Shown: in pieces, positions 1 through 6,201 of the stretch
Position numbering within the stretch: the stretch's first letter is position 1
Layout: each line of letters starts with the position of its first letter
Assembly (NCBI GenBank): GCA_027620395.1
Contig: JAQBZY010000031.1
Coordinates: forward strand, 1 to 9,315
Length of the DNA: 9,315 nucleotides
Reading direction: 5' to 3'
Source of the DNA: Pseudomonadota bacterium
Lineage (GTDB): Bacteria; Pseudomonadota; Alphaproteobacteria; Rhodospirillales; Casp-alpha2
Program-made: the position numbers and the translations under genes
The notes under the pieces: model-generated
Databases searched by the model: none
What the model saw: only the letters and a program-made list of their open reading frames with translations
Told to the model about the DNA's origin: nothing

Positions 1-1
1 C

Positions 2-97
2 CTTAAGGCTTTCGCTAAAGTTTCGGCCCGCTGCCGGACCTTGGACCGGCTTCTCAGGCTGGCCGGGCGGCTGGACGCCGCCAGCGGCGGAGAATAA
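2..97 (+). CDS. Possible C-terminal end of an upstream gene (partial)
   Basis: Frame 2 is open from the window edge to a TAA at 95-97 and encodes about 31 residues that would be the end of a protein starting outside the window. Most codons end in G or C, more clearly than in the other two plus-strand frames, and frame 1 has stops. The peptide is basic and probably helical, with alternating Leu and Arg and an ending of Ala-Ala-Ser-Gly-Gly-Glu. I do not recognise the family. It is too short to exclude chance, so this is a weak call. Confidence 0.35.
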   Translation, partial: LKAFAKVSARCRTLDRLLRLAGRLDAASGGE

Positions 98-166
98 TCA
101 TCCGTCACCCCGGACTTGCCTGCCCCGGGCCTGTCCCCAGGAGCCACGCCAGAAACAACGGATTCC

Positions 167-179
167 GGAAGTCACTTCC
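167..179. repeat. Short perfect inverted repeat upstream of the kinase gene
   Basis: GGAAGT-C-ACTTCC is a perfect 6-bp inverted repeat around one central base, about 70 bp upstream of the kinase start. It could be a dimeric regulator site or chance. Nothing else in the window repeats it. Confidence 0.25.
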
Positions 180-214
180 AGCCGAGCCGAATAACGATTT
201 GCGACAGCCGCACC

Positions 215-243
215 TTGGCCCGGACCGAAATAAATCTTAAGAT
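215..243 (+). promoter_or_regulatory. Candidate promoter placing the RNA start at the kinase GTG
   Basis: TTGGCC (215-220) and TAAGAT (238-243) are separated by 17 bp. Each matches four of six consensus positions of a housekeeping promoter. Transcription would start about 6-7 bases after the -10 box, which falls on the GTG at 249. With no Shine-Dalgarno sequence before that GTG, a leaderless mRNA is possible. Both boxes are weak matches, so this is inference. Confidence 0.25.
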
Positions 244-244
244 T
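233..244. repeat. 12-bp perfect palindrome next to the kinase start
   Basis: AATCTTAAGATT is a perfect 12-bp palindrome ending four bases before the GTG start codon. It overlaps the candidate -10 box, so a protein bound here could block transcription or translation. It is centred on CTTAAG, as is a second palindrome upstream of the DppB-type permease gene. Confidence 0.4.
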
Positions 245-248
245 CAGC

Positions 249-2624
249 GTGCTCGAAACACTCGGCCCCAACCAGTTGATCGCTCTTGGCGCCGCGGCGG
301 CGGCGCTGGTGCTGCTGCCGTTGGCGATACTGTTCAACCGCCATGCGGAGCGCCTCGGCGCCGAAAAGCTCAAAATCGAGCAATTGGCGCACCGGGCGCA
401 CAACATTCTCGCCGCCTCGCCGGACGGCATCTTTCTATGGGATCACGGATCGGGTGGCATCAGTTGCTCCCGCCGCTTGGCCGAAATGCTCAAGATCGAG
501 GCCGGCGTGCAAGCGCGCTACGACGACATCCGGGCCTGTTTTTCCGGTGACGAGTTGGGGCGGCTGGAGCGCGGCGTCAGCCTGCTCCGGGCCAAGGGGG
601 CGCCGTTCGAGGTTCTGCTCCGGCGCGGCGAGCAACTTTTTCACACCCTCGGTACCCGTGCCTTTCGCGACGGCGAACATCCGATCGCCGACGTGGTCTG
701 GATGCGCGACATTTCGGCGGCGGCAACCGCGCTGCCGACGGTCCTCAAGCCGCGTAACGGCTCGACACTCGAGGACCGGCACTTGACGGCGCTCCTGGAT
801 ATCCTGCCGGTGCCGCTGTGGCTCCGCGATCCGGCGCTCGCAGTGGTCTTCGCCAACCGTGCCGCGGACGGAGTTTCCGGCCTCGATGATTCGGTGGCCA
901 AGGAGGCCATGGCGGCGCAACGCTCGGTCAGTCGGGCTACGCCGGCCATCAAGGACGGCGAAGCGCTGCAGTTCCGCGTCACCGAGACGCCGCTCGGCCA
1001 GCTTGGCGGCGGCGGAACAGTCGGCTTCGCGGTTCCGGAAACGGGTTCATCTCCTGGCGAAGCGGCGACGGCGGCGCTGCCGTTCCCGGTCGAATTGATC
1101 GAGCCCTTGGAAGCCGGCATCGCCGTGTTCGACGCCGACGGCACCCTCGCCGCCGCCAACTCGGCCTTCGCCGAGCTTTGGCATTTGGACCCCGAATGGT
1201 TAGCGACCCGGCCCTCGTTGAACGATTTGCTGCTGCGGCTCAGGGACTTGCGGCGGTTGCCGGAAGTCACCGATTTCGCCCAGTTCCGCCGCCAAGAAAC
1301 GGCCAGGCTGTCCGGCATCGACGGCATCTTCGAGGAATTGATGCACCTGCCGGACGGTCGCGACATCCGCCGCCGCATCGCGTCGCTGCCGGGTGGCGGC
1401 ATGGTGATGGCGGCTGACGATTTGTCCGGCCGGCACGAAATGCAACGCACGCTTACCTCGCAGGACCGGGTGCAGCGAACGACGTTGGAAAATCTCCGCG
1501 AGGGCATCGCCGTTTTCGGCGGAGACGGCCGCTTGCGACTGGCCAACAAGACCTTGCTGACGCTGTTCGAAATCCCGCCCGACGACATCACCGGCGACAT
1601 TCGGATCGGCGACGTGATCGATTTGTTCGGCTGGCGCTTCGCCGCCGACGAGCAGCCGTGGCCGGACCGCCGCCAAAGGATTACGTCGGCAATTCTCGGC
1701 AACCGCGACGGCCGCGGCAGCGTCGAGTTGATCAACGGCCGCGTCTTCGCCTATTCGAACGTCGCGTTGCCGGACGGCGCCGTCCTGATCAGTTACGCCG
1801 ACATCACCGACAGCCACCGCGTCGAGCAGGCCTTACGTGACCGGGCCCGAATGTTGGCCGAGACCGACAAGCTCAAGACCGAGTTCATCGCCAACGTCGC
1901 GCACGAGGTCAGAACCCCGCTCGCCACCATTTCCGGGTTTGCCGAAATTCTCACCGAGCAGTTGTTCGGCGATCTGAACGAACGCCAGATCGGCTATGCG
2001 CGGGGAATCTTCGAAACGGCGGCCGGCATGCGCGATGTCGTCACCGACATTTTCGATCTCGCAACCATCGAAGCCGGGCGTATGGAACTCGATCTCGACA
2101 CCGTCGATCCGCACGCCGCCATTGTTTGGGCGATCGGCGCCAACCGCGAGCGGATGCGCCGGAAGTCGATCGAGATCAGTCTCGATTGCCCGGCCGACAT
2201 CGGTTGGATCACCGCCGACGAACGGCGCTTGAAGCAGATCGTCATGAACCTGCTCGGCAATGCCGTGACCTTCACGCCGAAGCTCGGTCGGATCACCGTC
2301 GGCGGCGAACGCCACGGCGACGAAATCTCGATCTGGGTCTCCGATACCGGCCCCGGTATCCCGAAAGACGACCGCGAGCGCGTGTTCCAGCCATTCGATC
2401 GTGGCGCCAAACCCGGAACCCGGGGCACCGGTTCCGGCGCTGGGCTCGGCCTGACCATCGTCCGACGGTTCACCGAATTGCACGGCGGCTCGGTCGAGAT
2501 CGCCCAGAACCGTGAACGCGGCGCCAAGATCACGGTCCGGCTTCCGGTCGATCCGGAAAGCAGACGAGAACTTGCACAAACCGCCCAAGATCGTGCTATC
2601 GTCGACGACGCTGCGACTGAATAA
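249..2624 (+). CDS. Membrane-anchored multi-PAS sensor histidine kinase (DivL-like core with canonical His)
   Basis: This 791-residue protein should autophosphorylate on His and pass phosphate to a response regulator not in this window. One membrane helix (about 9-29) anchors it. PAS-like domains lie near 48-155, 180-262 (degenerate), 283-400 and 413-522, the last two resembling PAS_7. The HisKA H-box AHEVRTPL has phosphoacceptor H552. The ATPase domain has the N-box around N667/N671, G1 DTGPGIP at 699-705, F-box FQPF at 713-716 and a Gly-rich G2 loop at 726-734. From H552 to about 620 the helices (GFAEIL, FGDLNERQ, DLATIEAG) resemble my memory of alphaproteobacterial DivL proteins, but the Tyr typical of Caulobacter DivL is His here. 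GTG at 249 is the first possible start after an in-frame TAA at 231. It has no visible Shine-Dalgarno. The 3' end lies 17 bp before the next gene, suggesting an operon. Histidine kinase is certain; the DivL kinship is inference. Confidence 0.93.
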   Translation: MLETLGPNQLIALGAAAAALVLLPLAILFNRHAERLGAEKLKIEQLAHRAHNILAASPDGIFLWDHGSGGISCSRRLAEMLKIEAGVQARYDDIRACFSGDELGRLERGVSLLRAKGAPFEVLLRRGEQLFHTLGTRAFRDGEHPIADVVWMRDISAAATALPTVLKPRNGSTLEDRHLTALLDILPVPLWLRDPALAVVFANRAADGVSGLDDSVAKEAMAAQRSVSRATPAIKDGEALQFRVTETPLGQLGGGGTVGFAVPETGSSPGEAATAALPFPVELIEPLEAGIAVFDADGTLAAANSAFAELWHLDPEWLATRPSLNDLLLRLRDLRRLPEVTDFAQFRRQETARLSGIDGIFEELMHLPDGRDIRRRIASLPGGGMVMAADDLSGRHEMQRTLTSQDRVQRTTLENLREGIAVFGGDGRLRLANKTLLTLFEIPPDDITGDIRIGDVIDLFGWRFAADEQPWPDRRQRITSAILGNRDGRGSVELINGRVFAYSNVALPDGAVLISYADITDSHRVEQALRDRARMLAETDKLKTEFIANVAHEVRTPLATISGFAEILTEQLFGDLNERQIGYARGIFETAAGMRDVVTDIFDLATIEAGRMELDLDTVDPHAAIVWAIGANRERMRRKSIEISLDCPADIGWITADERRLKQIVMNLLGNAVTFTPKLGRITVGGERHGDEISIWVSDTGPGIPKDDRERVFQPFDRGAKPGTRGTGSGAGLGLTIVRRFTELHGGSVEIAQNRERGAKITVRLPVDPESRRELAQTAQDRAIVDDAATE

Positions 2625-2629
2625 TTGGC

Positions 2630-2638
2630 GGGAGAGGG
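2630..2638 (+). promoter_or_regulatory. Ribosome binding site of the 170-residue protein
   Basis: GGGAGAGGG ends three bases before the GTG at 2642. It supports that non-ATG start, and places translation initiation in the short gap after the kinase stop codon. Confidence 0.6.
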
Positions 2639-2641
2639 CCC

Positions 2642-3154
2642 GTGGATCTGCAAACGCTTTGTATCGTCATCATCATCGGCGGCGCCGTGGCCATGTTGGT
2701 CAGGGCGGTGAGCACGGCCGCCAAGCGTCCCCAAGCGCGCCGTCGCAGGCGCGCGCCAGCGACATTGGCGCTCGACGACGCGCTCGGCAAACTCAACGAA
2801 ACGATCCGCATCATCCAATCCATGCCCGACATCCGCTCGCCCGGCCGGCACGATCCGGCCGGCACCAGATTCTACATCGCCTATCTTGTCGGTATCGCCC
2901 GCGAGGTCGCCAAGATGAACGGCATCGCCTACGGACCGGCGCTGGAAACCCCGGTCCGGATGGAAATCATCCGCTTGGGCGTCCCGGGCGGCGCCGACGC
3001 CATGCGCCGGCTGCTCGCCACCGACGAAGGCGCCAATGGCTTGGCCGCCGGCGAGCTCGATGGCGCCGAGGCCTGCGCGCCGGATGGGCGCGGCCCGTAT
3101 TTTCAGCGGATCAGAAGCTATTTCGCCGACGCCTCCGTTTCCGACGACGAGTGA
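2642..3154 (+). CDS. Single-pass membrane protein of unknown function, downstream of the histidine kinase
   Basis: The protein has 170 residues and I do not recognise its family. A hydrophobic helix (about 6-21) is followed by a very basic stretch (K28 to R37, with five consecutive Arg at 33-37). By the positive-inside rule this puts the rest of the protein in the cytoplasm. The soluble part is helical at 42-60, then has a segment rich in aromatic and small residues (77-112), and ends acidic (SVSDDE). The start is GTG with a good GGGAGAGGG site upstream. An alternative later start would lose the membrane helix. It lies 17 bp after the kinase and codon use is like the kinase, so the two are probably co-transcribed. 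A role as a kinase accessory protein is only a guess from position. The stop codon is two bases from the TA where an insertion sequence entered. Confidence 0.82.
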   Translation: MDLQTLCIVIIIGGAVAMLVRAVSTAAKRPQARRRRRAPATLALDDALGKLNETIRIIQSMPDIRSPGRHDPAGTRFYIAYLVGIAREVAKMNGIAYGPALETPVRMEIIRLGVPGGADAMRRLLATDEGANGLAAGELDGAEACAPDGRGPYFQRIRSYFADASVSDDE

Positions 3155-3158
3155 TCTA

Positions 3159-3180
3159 GAGCATTTCCGATTTATTCTGA
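3159..3180 (+). repeat. Left terminal inverted repeat of the IS630 element
   Basis: It begins GAGCATTTCCGATTT and ends TTCTGA. It pairs with 4202-4223 at 21 of 22 positions. The one mismatch is A3174, which also forms the transposase stop codon (TAA read on the minus strand at 3174-3172). Confidence 0.95.
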
Positions 3181-3792
3181 TGCATAGCCGTCGGCGGCAA
3201 AGAAGTTTCTGCATTCTTCTGGCTTGAACAGCTCGCAAACTATTCCTGCGGCTTTCCACAGGTCTTCGATTGTTCGGGGTTTCAGGCGCTTCATGTGAGC
3301 TTTGAACTTTGAGAATACCAGTTCTATGGGGTTAAAATCAGGCGAGTACGGCGGCAGGAACAAAAGCCAGGCTCCCCGCTTTCCAACAACCCGCCTGATG
3401 CTGTCGCGTTTGTGCGCCGGGAGATTATCGAGAACAACAACGTCCCCTTTGTTGAGGGTCGGGGCGAGTTGTGTTTCGATGTATCGCTCGAAGATATCAG
3501 CGTTCATGGGGCCATCAATGACCCAGGGCGCGGTTAAACGATCACAGCGTAATCCGGCAATAAAAGTCATGGTTTTCCAATGTCCGTGGGGAATGCCCGC
3601 GACCATCCGCCGGCCTTTGAGACAACGCCCCCTCAGGCGCGCCATCTTGGTGTTGAGACCGGTCTCATCTATGAACACGAGGTTGCCGATTTTCTTTGGG
3701 TGGGCCGCAAGCCAGTTCTGACGTTTACGCCAAACCATCCGGGCCGCTTGCACATCAGGGCGTTCCTGCTCGCTGGCGTGAGCCGTTTTTTT
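3172..3792 (-). CDS. IS630 transposase, second part (orfB, DDE catalytic domain)
   Basis: This is the catalytic half of the transposase, an RNase H-fold enzyme that cuts and joins the element's ends. It is read after a +1 shift at about 3792; the frame has a stop just upstream at 3801-3799, so it cannot begin much earlier. Counting from the first possible independent start, a GTG at 3753, the catalytic triad is D29 (in FIDETG), D109 (in VVLDN) and E144 (in NPIEL). There are 34 residues between D109 and E144, the DD34E spacing of IS630/Tc1-mariner enzymes. PPYSPDFNPIE is the typical family signature. The frame before GTG 3753 (KKTAHASEQERPDV) still reads like IS630 transposase, which favours synthesis as a fusion with orfA rather than independent initiation. 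The fusion would be 316 residues, a normal family length. All catalytic residues are intact. The TAA stop lies inside the left terminal repeat. Confidence 0.92.
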   Translation of the reverse strand, partial: KKTAHASEQERPDVQAARMVWRKRQNWLAAHPKKIGNLVFIDETGLNTKMARLRGRCLKGRRMVAGIPHGHWKTMTFIAGLRCDRLTAPWVIDGPMNADIFERYIETQLAPTLNKGDVVVLDNLPAHKRDSIRRVVGKRGAWLLFLPPYSPDFNPIELVFSKFKAHMKRLKPRTIEDLWKAAGIVCELFKPEECRNFFAADGYASE

Positions 3793-4123
3793 TGAAGCTC
3801 ATTTTTTGTGACCGAAGCCAGTCATCTATAGTCGATTTAGGGGCATGAATGTCATGAATGCTCGTCAATCGCTCGGACAATTCTTGTAAGGTCATATCCG
3901 GCTCCTCCTCAATCCAGTTCAGGAGAGCCTCACCATAAGGGTCAAGGCGGCGCTTGTGAGGCCCTCGAACTTTGATGGCCACTGATCCTTCCGTTTCATA
4001 CTGATGCGTAAACCGTATGGCTGAACTCGGGCTTACCTCAAAATGGGCTGCCGCTTGCCGACACGACATTCCCTTGGCCACTTTCTGAACCAAACGAATA
4101 CGTAAATCCTGCGAAATGGTCAT
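3755..4123 (-). CDS. IS630 transposase, first part (orfA, DNA-binding domain)
   Basis: This encodes the 122-residue DNA-binding half of the transposase. A helix-turn-helix (about 7-40, with SCRQAAAHFEVSPSSAIRF) and a second helical DNA-binding segment (about 78-105, LQELSERLTS to TIDDWL) form the paired domain usual in IS630 enzymes, which recognise the terminal repeats. I chose the ATG at 4123 because CTCCCTT on the plus strand (AAGGGAG as read) lies seven bases upstream. An earlier in-frame ATG at 4177 would add 18 residues without a comparable site. The last codons (NGSRQRAGTP) after the A-run do not look like transposase, whereas the +1 frame does. A frame change at the A-run is therefore needed for an active enzyme. 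Confidence 0.9.
   Translation of the reverse strand: MTISQDLRIRLVQKVAKGMSCRQAAAHFEVSPSSAIRFTHQYETEGSVAIKVRGPHKRRLDPYGEALLNWIEEEPDMTLQELSERLTSIHDIHAPKSTIDDWLRSQKMSFKKNGSRQRAGTP
3786..3793 (-). other. A8 slippage run joining the two transposase frames
   Basis: On the coding strand TTC is followed by eight A and then CGG. The orfA frame reads AAA AAA AAC and soon stops, and the orfB frame reads AAA AAA ACG and continues into the catalytic domain. The usable overlap of the two frames is bounded by the orfB-frame stop at 3801-3799 and the orfA stop at 3757-3755, and this run is its only obvious slippery sequence. Loss of one A (or gain of two) by polymerase slippage, or a +1 ribosomal shift, would fuse the frames. 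A decayed copy with a one-base indel is the alternative. Confidence 0.7.
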
Positions 4124-4130
4124 GATAAAA

Positions 4131-4137
4131 CTCCCTT
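4131..4137 (-). promoter_or_regulatory. Ribosome binding site of transposase orfA
   Basis: AAGGGAG on the minus strand lies seven bases before the ATG at 4123 and decides that start over the upstream ATG at 4177. Confidence 0.7.
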
Positions 4138-4201
4138 GCGGTTCAATAACCAAGGCAATCACGAAAACCATTAACAAGGATTCAACAGAAACAAATTTGA
4201 C

Positions 4202-4223
4202 TCAGAAAAAATCGGAAATGCTC
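4202..4223 (-). repeat. Right terminal inverted repeat of the IS630 element
   Basis: Read on the minus strand from 4223 it begins GAGCATTTCCGATTT and ends TTCTGA. It matches the left end at 21 of 22 positions and is followed directly by the second TA copy at 4224-4225. Confidence 0.95.
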
Positions 4224-4232
4224 TAGGGCGTG

Positions 4233-5159
4233 TCAGCGGCGGCGTTCGCTGGCGCGCGGATCGAGCGCGTCCTGTAGGCCGTCGCCGACGAAATTGAAGG
4301 CGATCACGGTGATGAAGATCGCGAGGCCGGGGTAGAAGGCCAAGCCTGGTGCCTGCCAGATGGTTTCCTGGGCGCCGGTCAATAAATTGCCCCAACTCGG
4401 CAGCGGCGGTTGGATGCCGAGGCCTAGGAAACTCAGCACCGATTCCAACAAGATGACGTTGCCGACGCTCAGCGTCGTCGCCACGATGATCGGTGTCGTC
4501 AGGTTCGGCAGGATGTGACGCAACATGATCCGCATCGGCCCAGCCCCTTGCGAGCGCGCGGCCAACACAAACGGACGGGTCTTGATGGCAAGCGCGGTGC
4601 CGCGGACCAGCCTCGCCACCGTCGTCCAGCCGGCCAGCGCGACGATGGCGACGATCCGATATAGGCTGATGTCGCTGGCATCGGTCAGTGCCGGCGGTAG
4701 GCCGAGTTTACCAAGATCGATCGCGGCTAGCACGATCAACAGCGGCAGTAACGGCAAGGCAATCACGCCGTCGGTCAATCGCATGAGGAAGGCGTCGGTC
4801 CGGCCGCCCGTGTAGCCGGCGACAAGGCCAACGGTGGTGCCGAGAACCGCCGCCGCCAGTGCCGCGGTCGATCCGACGAACAACGAGACCCTGCCGCCGT
4901 ACAACAACCGTACCAGGACATCGCGGCCGAGTTCGTCGGTGCCGAGCGGATGCGCCGCGCTTGGCGCTTGATAGCGGGCGAACAAATCGACGGCGGCCGC
5001 GTCGATGCCGAGACCGGCCTCGATCAACGGCGCGGCCAAGCATAGGCCGGTCAAAATGATGAGAACGGCGAGTGACGCAATCGCCAGCCGGTGCTGGGTG
5101 AATCGGCGCGCGACTTCTCCTGGCCCGGTATCGTCGGCGAGGGTCCAGGCAACGTTCAT
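4233..5159 (-). CDS. ABC transporter permease, DppC/OppC type (peptide/nickel class)
   Basis: This 308-residue inner-membrane protein should form half of the channel of a peptide/nickel-type importer, with the DppB-type protein as partner. The N-terminal region carries one membrane helix (about 25-46). The family motif HPLGTDELGRDVLVRLLYGGR follows at about 70-90. Several membrane helices cover about 93-290. The EAA-type cytoplasmic loop (about 198-219, AARSQGAG then RHILPN) contacts the ATPase. The end is the usual DPR (300-302) plus a short basic tail. Length is close to that of E. coli DppC. Its ATG overlaps the TGA of the upstream permease gene in the ATGA arrangement, so translation is coupled. 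The ATPase and substrate-binding genes are not adjacent in this window, so substrate cannot be assigned. Its stop is seven bases from the IS target site; the reading frame appears complete. Confidence 0.92.
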   Translation of the reverse strand: MNVAWTLADDTGPGEVARRFTQHRLAIASLAVLIILTGLCLAAPLIEAGLGIDAAAVDLFARYQAPSAAHPLGTDELGRDVLVRLLYGGRVSLFVGSTAALAAAVLGTTVGLVAGYTGGRTDAFLMRLTDGVIALPLLPLLIVLAAIDLGKLGLPPALTDASDISLYRIVAIVALAGWTTVARLVRGTALAIKTRPFVLAARSQGAGPMRIMLRHILPNLTTPIIVATTLSVGNVILLESVLSFLGLGIQPPLPSWGNLLTGAQETIWQAPGLAFYPGLAIFITVIAFNFVGDGLQDALDPRASERRR

Positions 5160-6124
5160 GCCCGGGCGGTCTCGAATGAAATCCGCGGGTCGAGCGCGGC
5201 GTAGGCGGCGTCGGCCAGAAGATTGCCGGCCAGCGTCAACGCCGTCGCCATCAACAATCCGACTAGGGCCAGATTGTAATCGTTGCCCATGACGCTCTCG
5301 AAGATCAGCTTGCCCATGCCGGGATAAGCGAACACCGTCTCGGTAATCAGGGCGCCGGAAAACAGCGCCCCGAAGTCGAGCGCGATAACGGTCACCACTG
5401 GAATCATCGCGTTTTGGAGCGCGTGACCAAGGACAACGTCACGCTCGCCCAATCCCTTGGCCCTGGCGGTGCGGATGAAATCCTGACGCAGTGTCTCGAT
5501 CATCGATGCCCGCATGTAGCGGGTATGACCGCCGACGCCGGCGATGGTCAGGCTGGCGATGGGGAGCACAAGATAGGCGGCGCCGCAGAAAAACCCGCTG
5601 CTTCCGGACGCCGCCGCGGTGCCGCCGGCCGGCAGCCAGCCGAGGATCACCGAAAACAAAAGAATCAACAGAATGCCGAGCCAAAACGGCGGCATCGATA
5701 CACCGGCGAAGGCGGCGAAGTTGATCCCGTAATCGGCGGCGGAATAGGGGCGGGTGGCGGCGAAAATGCCGGCCGGAAGCGCGATCATCAAAGCCAGGCA
5801 CAGGCTCATGGCCACAAGCGTCAGCGTGTTGACAAGCGCCGGCAAGATGGCGGTGAACACCGGCTGGGCGTACAGCCTGGAATAGCCGAAGTCGCCACCG
5901 ATGGCGGCGCCAAGCCAGTTCAGATACCGGCTCCAGATCGGCTGATCCAATCCATAAAGGGCCCGCAGCCTTGCCGCGTCCGCCGCCGTCACCTTCGGAT
6001 CGGCGCTGATCATCAGATCGACCGGATCGCCCGGCATCAGGCCGATCAGGGCATAGACGACGAACGACATCACCAGCAAGACGCCGGCGCATTGTATGAG
6101 GCGGCGGATCAGGAAACTCCACAT
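5156..6124 (-). CDS. ABC transporter permease, DppB/OppB type (peptide/nickel class)
   Basis: This 322-residue inner-membrane permease is the probable partner of the DppC-type protein encoded just after it. It opens with MWSFLIRRL and a first membrane helix (about 10-29) followed by PGDP (31-34), as in DppB-type permeases. LYGLDQPIWSRYLNWL (56-71) and the GDFGYS segment (77-82) are also typical. Further helices lie at about 97-123, 135-165, 183-200, 240-265 and 285-310. The cytoplasmic EAA-type loop is at about 217-241 (RTARAKGLGE then HALQNAMIPVV), and the protein ends with the family DPR near 312-314. The ATG at 6124 is the only good start, because an in-frame TAA lies three codons upstream. 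Oddly, GAGG directly abuts the ATG with no spacing. The gene begins 77 bp after the hydrolase gene on the same strand; shared transcription is possible but not shown. Confidence 0.93.
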   Translation of the reverse strand: MWSFLIRRLIQCAGVLLVMSFVVYALIGLMPGDPVDLMISADPKVTAADAARLRALYGLDQPIWSRYLNWLGAAIGGDFGYSRLYAQPVFTAILPALVNTLTLVAMSLCLALMIALPAGIFAATRPYSAADYGINFAAFAGVSMPPFWLGILLILLFSVILGWLPAGGTAAASGSSGFFCGAAYLVLPIASLTIAGVGGHTRYMRASMIETLRQDFIRTARAKGLGERDVVLGHALQNAMIPVVTVIALDFGALFSGALITETVFAYPGMGKLIFESVMGNDYNLALVGLLMATALTLAGNLLADAAYAALDPRISFETARA

Positions 6125-6148
6125 CCTCGGATGTTAGCAGTTAGATGG

Positions 6149-6158
6149 CGCTTAAGCG
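6149..6158. repeat. 10-bp perfect palindrome upstream of the DppB-type permease gene
   Basis: CGCTTAAGCG is a perfect 10-bp palindrome 24 bp upstream of the permease ATG, in the 77-bp gap behind the hydrolase gene. It shares the CTTAAG core with the palindrome upstream of the kinase gene. I see no convincing terminator in this gap. Confidence 0.35.
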
Positions 6159-6201
6159 AAGCACGTTGCCGCCATTGGCAAGCAAACATGGCTCATTGGT
6201 G

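Larger units (their letters stand above)
3157..4225 (-). mobile_element. IS630-family insertion sequence with TA target duplication
   Basis: The element proper is 3159-4223 (1,065 bp). It is flanked by TA on both sides (3157-3158 and 4224-4225), the target duplication expected of the IS630/Tc1-mariner group. Its ends are 22-bp inverted repeats that match at 21 positions. It carries a DD34E transposase in two overlapping frames on the minus strand. It is visibly less GC-rich than the flanking genes, in line with recent arrival. Removing it together with one TA copy restores CTAG at the junction; CTAG is the target reported for IS630 itself. The interrupted site was an 11-bp gap between the stops of two convergent genes, so neither was broken. 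The two intact ends and duplication suggest a fairly recent insertion. Confidence 0.95.

Noticed and set aside
98..248. C- and G-rich stretch after the upstream gene as a terminator
   Set aside because: Possible stems around 108-140 are short and mismatched and no T-run follows.
1994..3259. Long minus-strand open frame (421 codons) across the end of the kinase gene
   Set aside because: It is antisense to the kinase and its downstream gene, both of which have clear domains or a good ribosome site. Its product is low-complexity Arg/Ala sequence, typical of shadows in GC-rich DNA.
3751..3753. Independent GTG start for transposase orfB
   Set aside because: There is no ribosome site, and the frame upstream of the GTG still reads as transposase, which favours fusion with orfA.
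6160..6176. TTGCC/GGCAA inverted repeat as a terminator after the hydrolase gene
   Set aside because: The stem is only 5 bp with no T-run on the minus strand, too weak to call.
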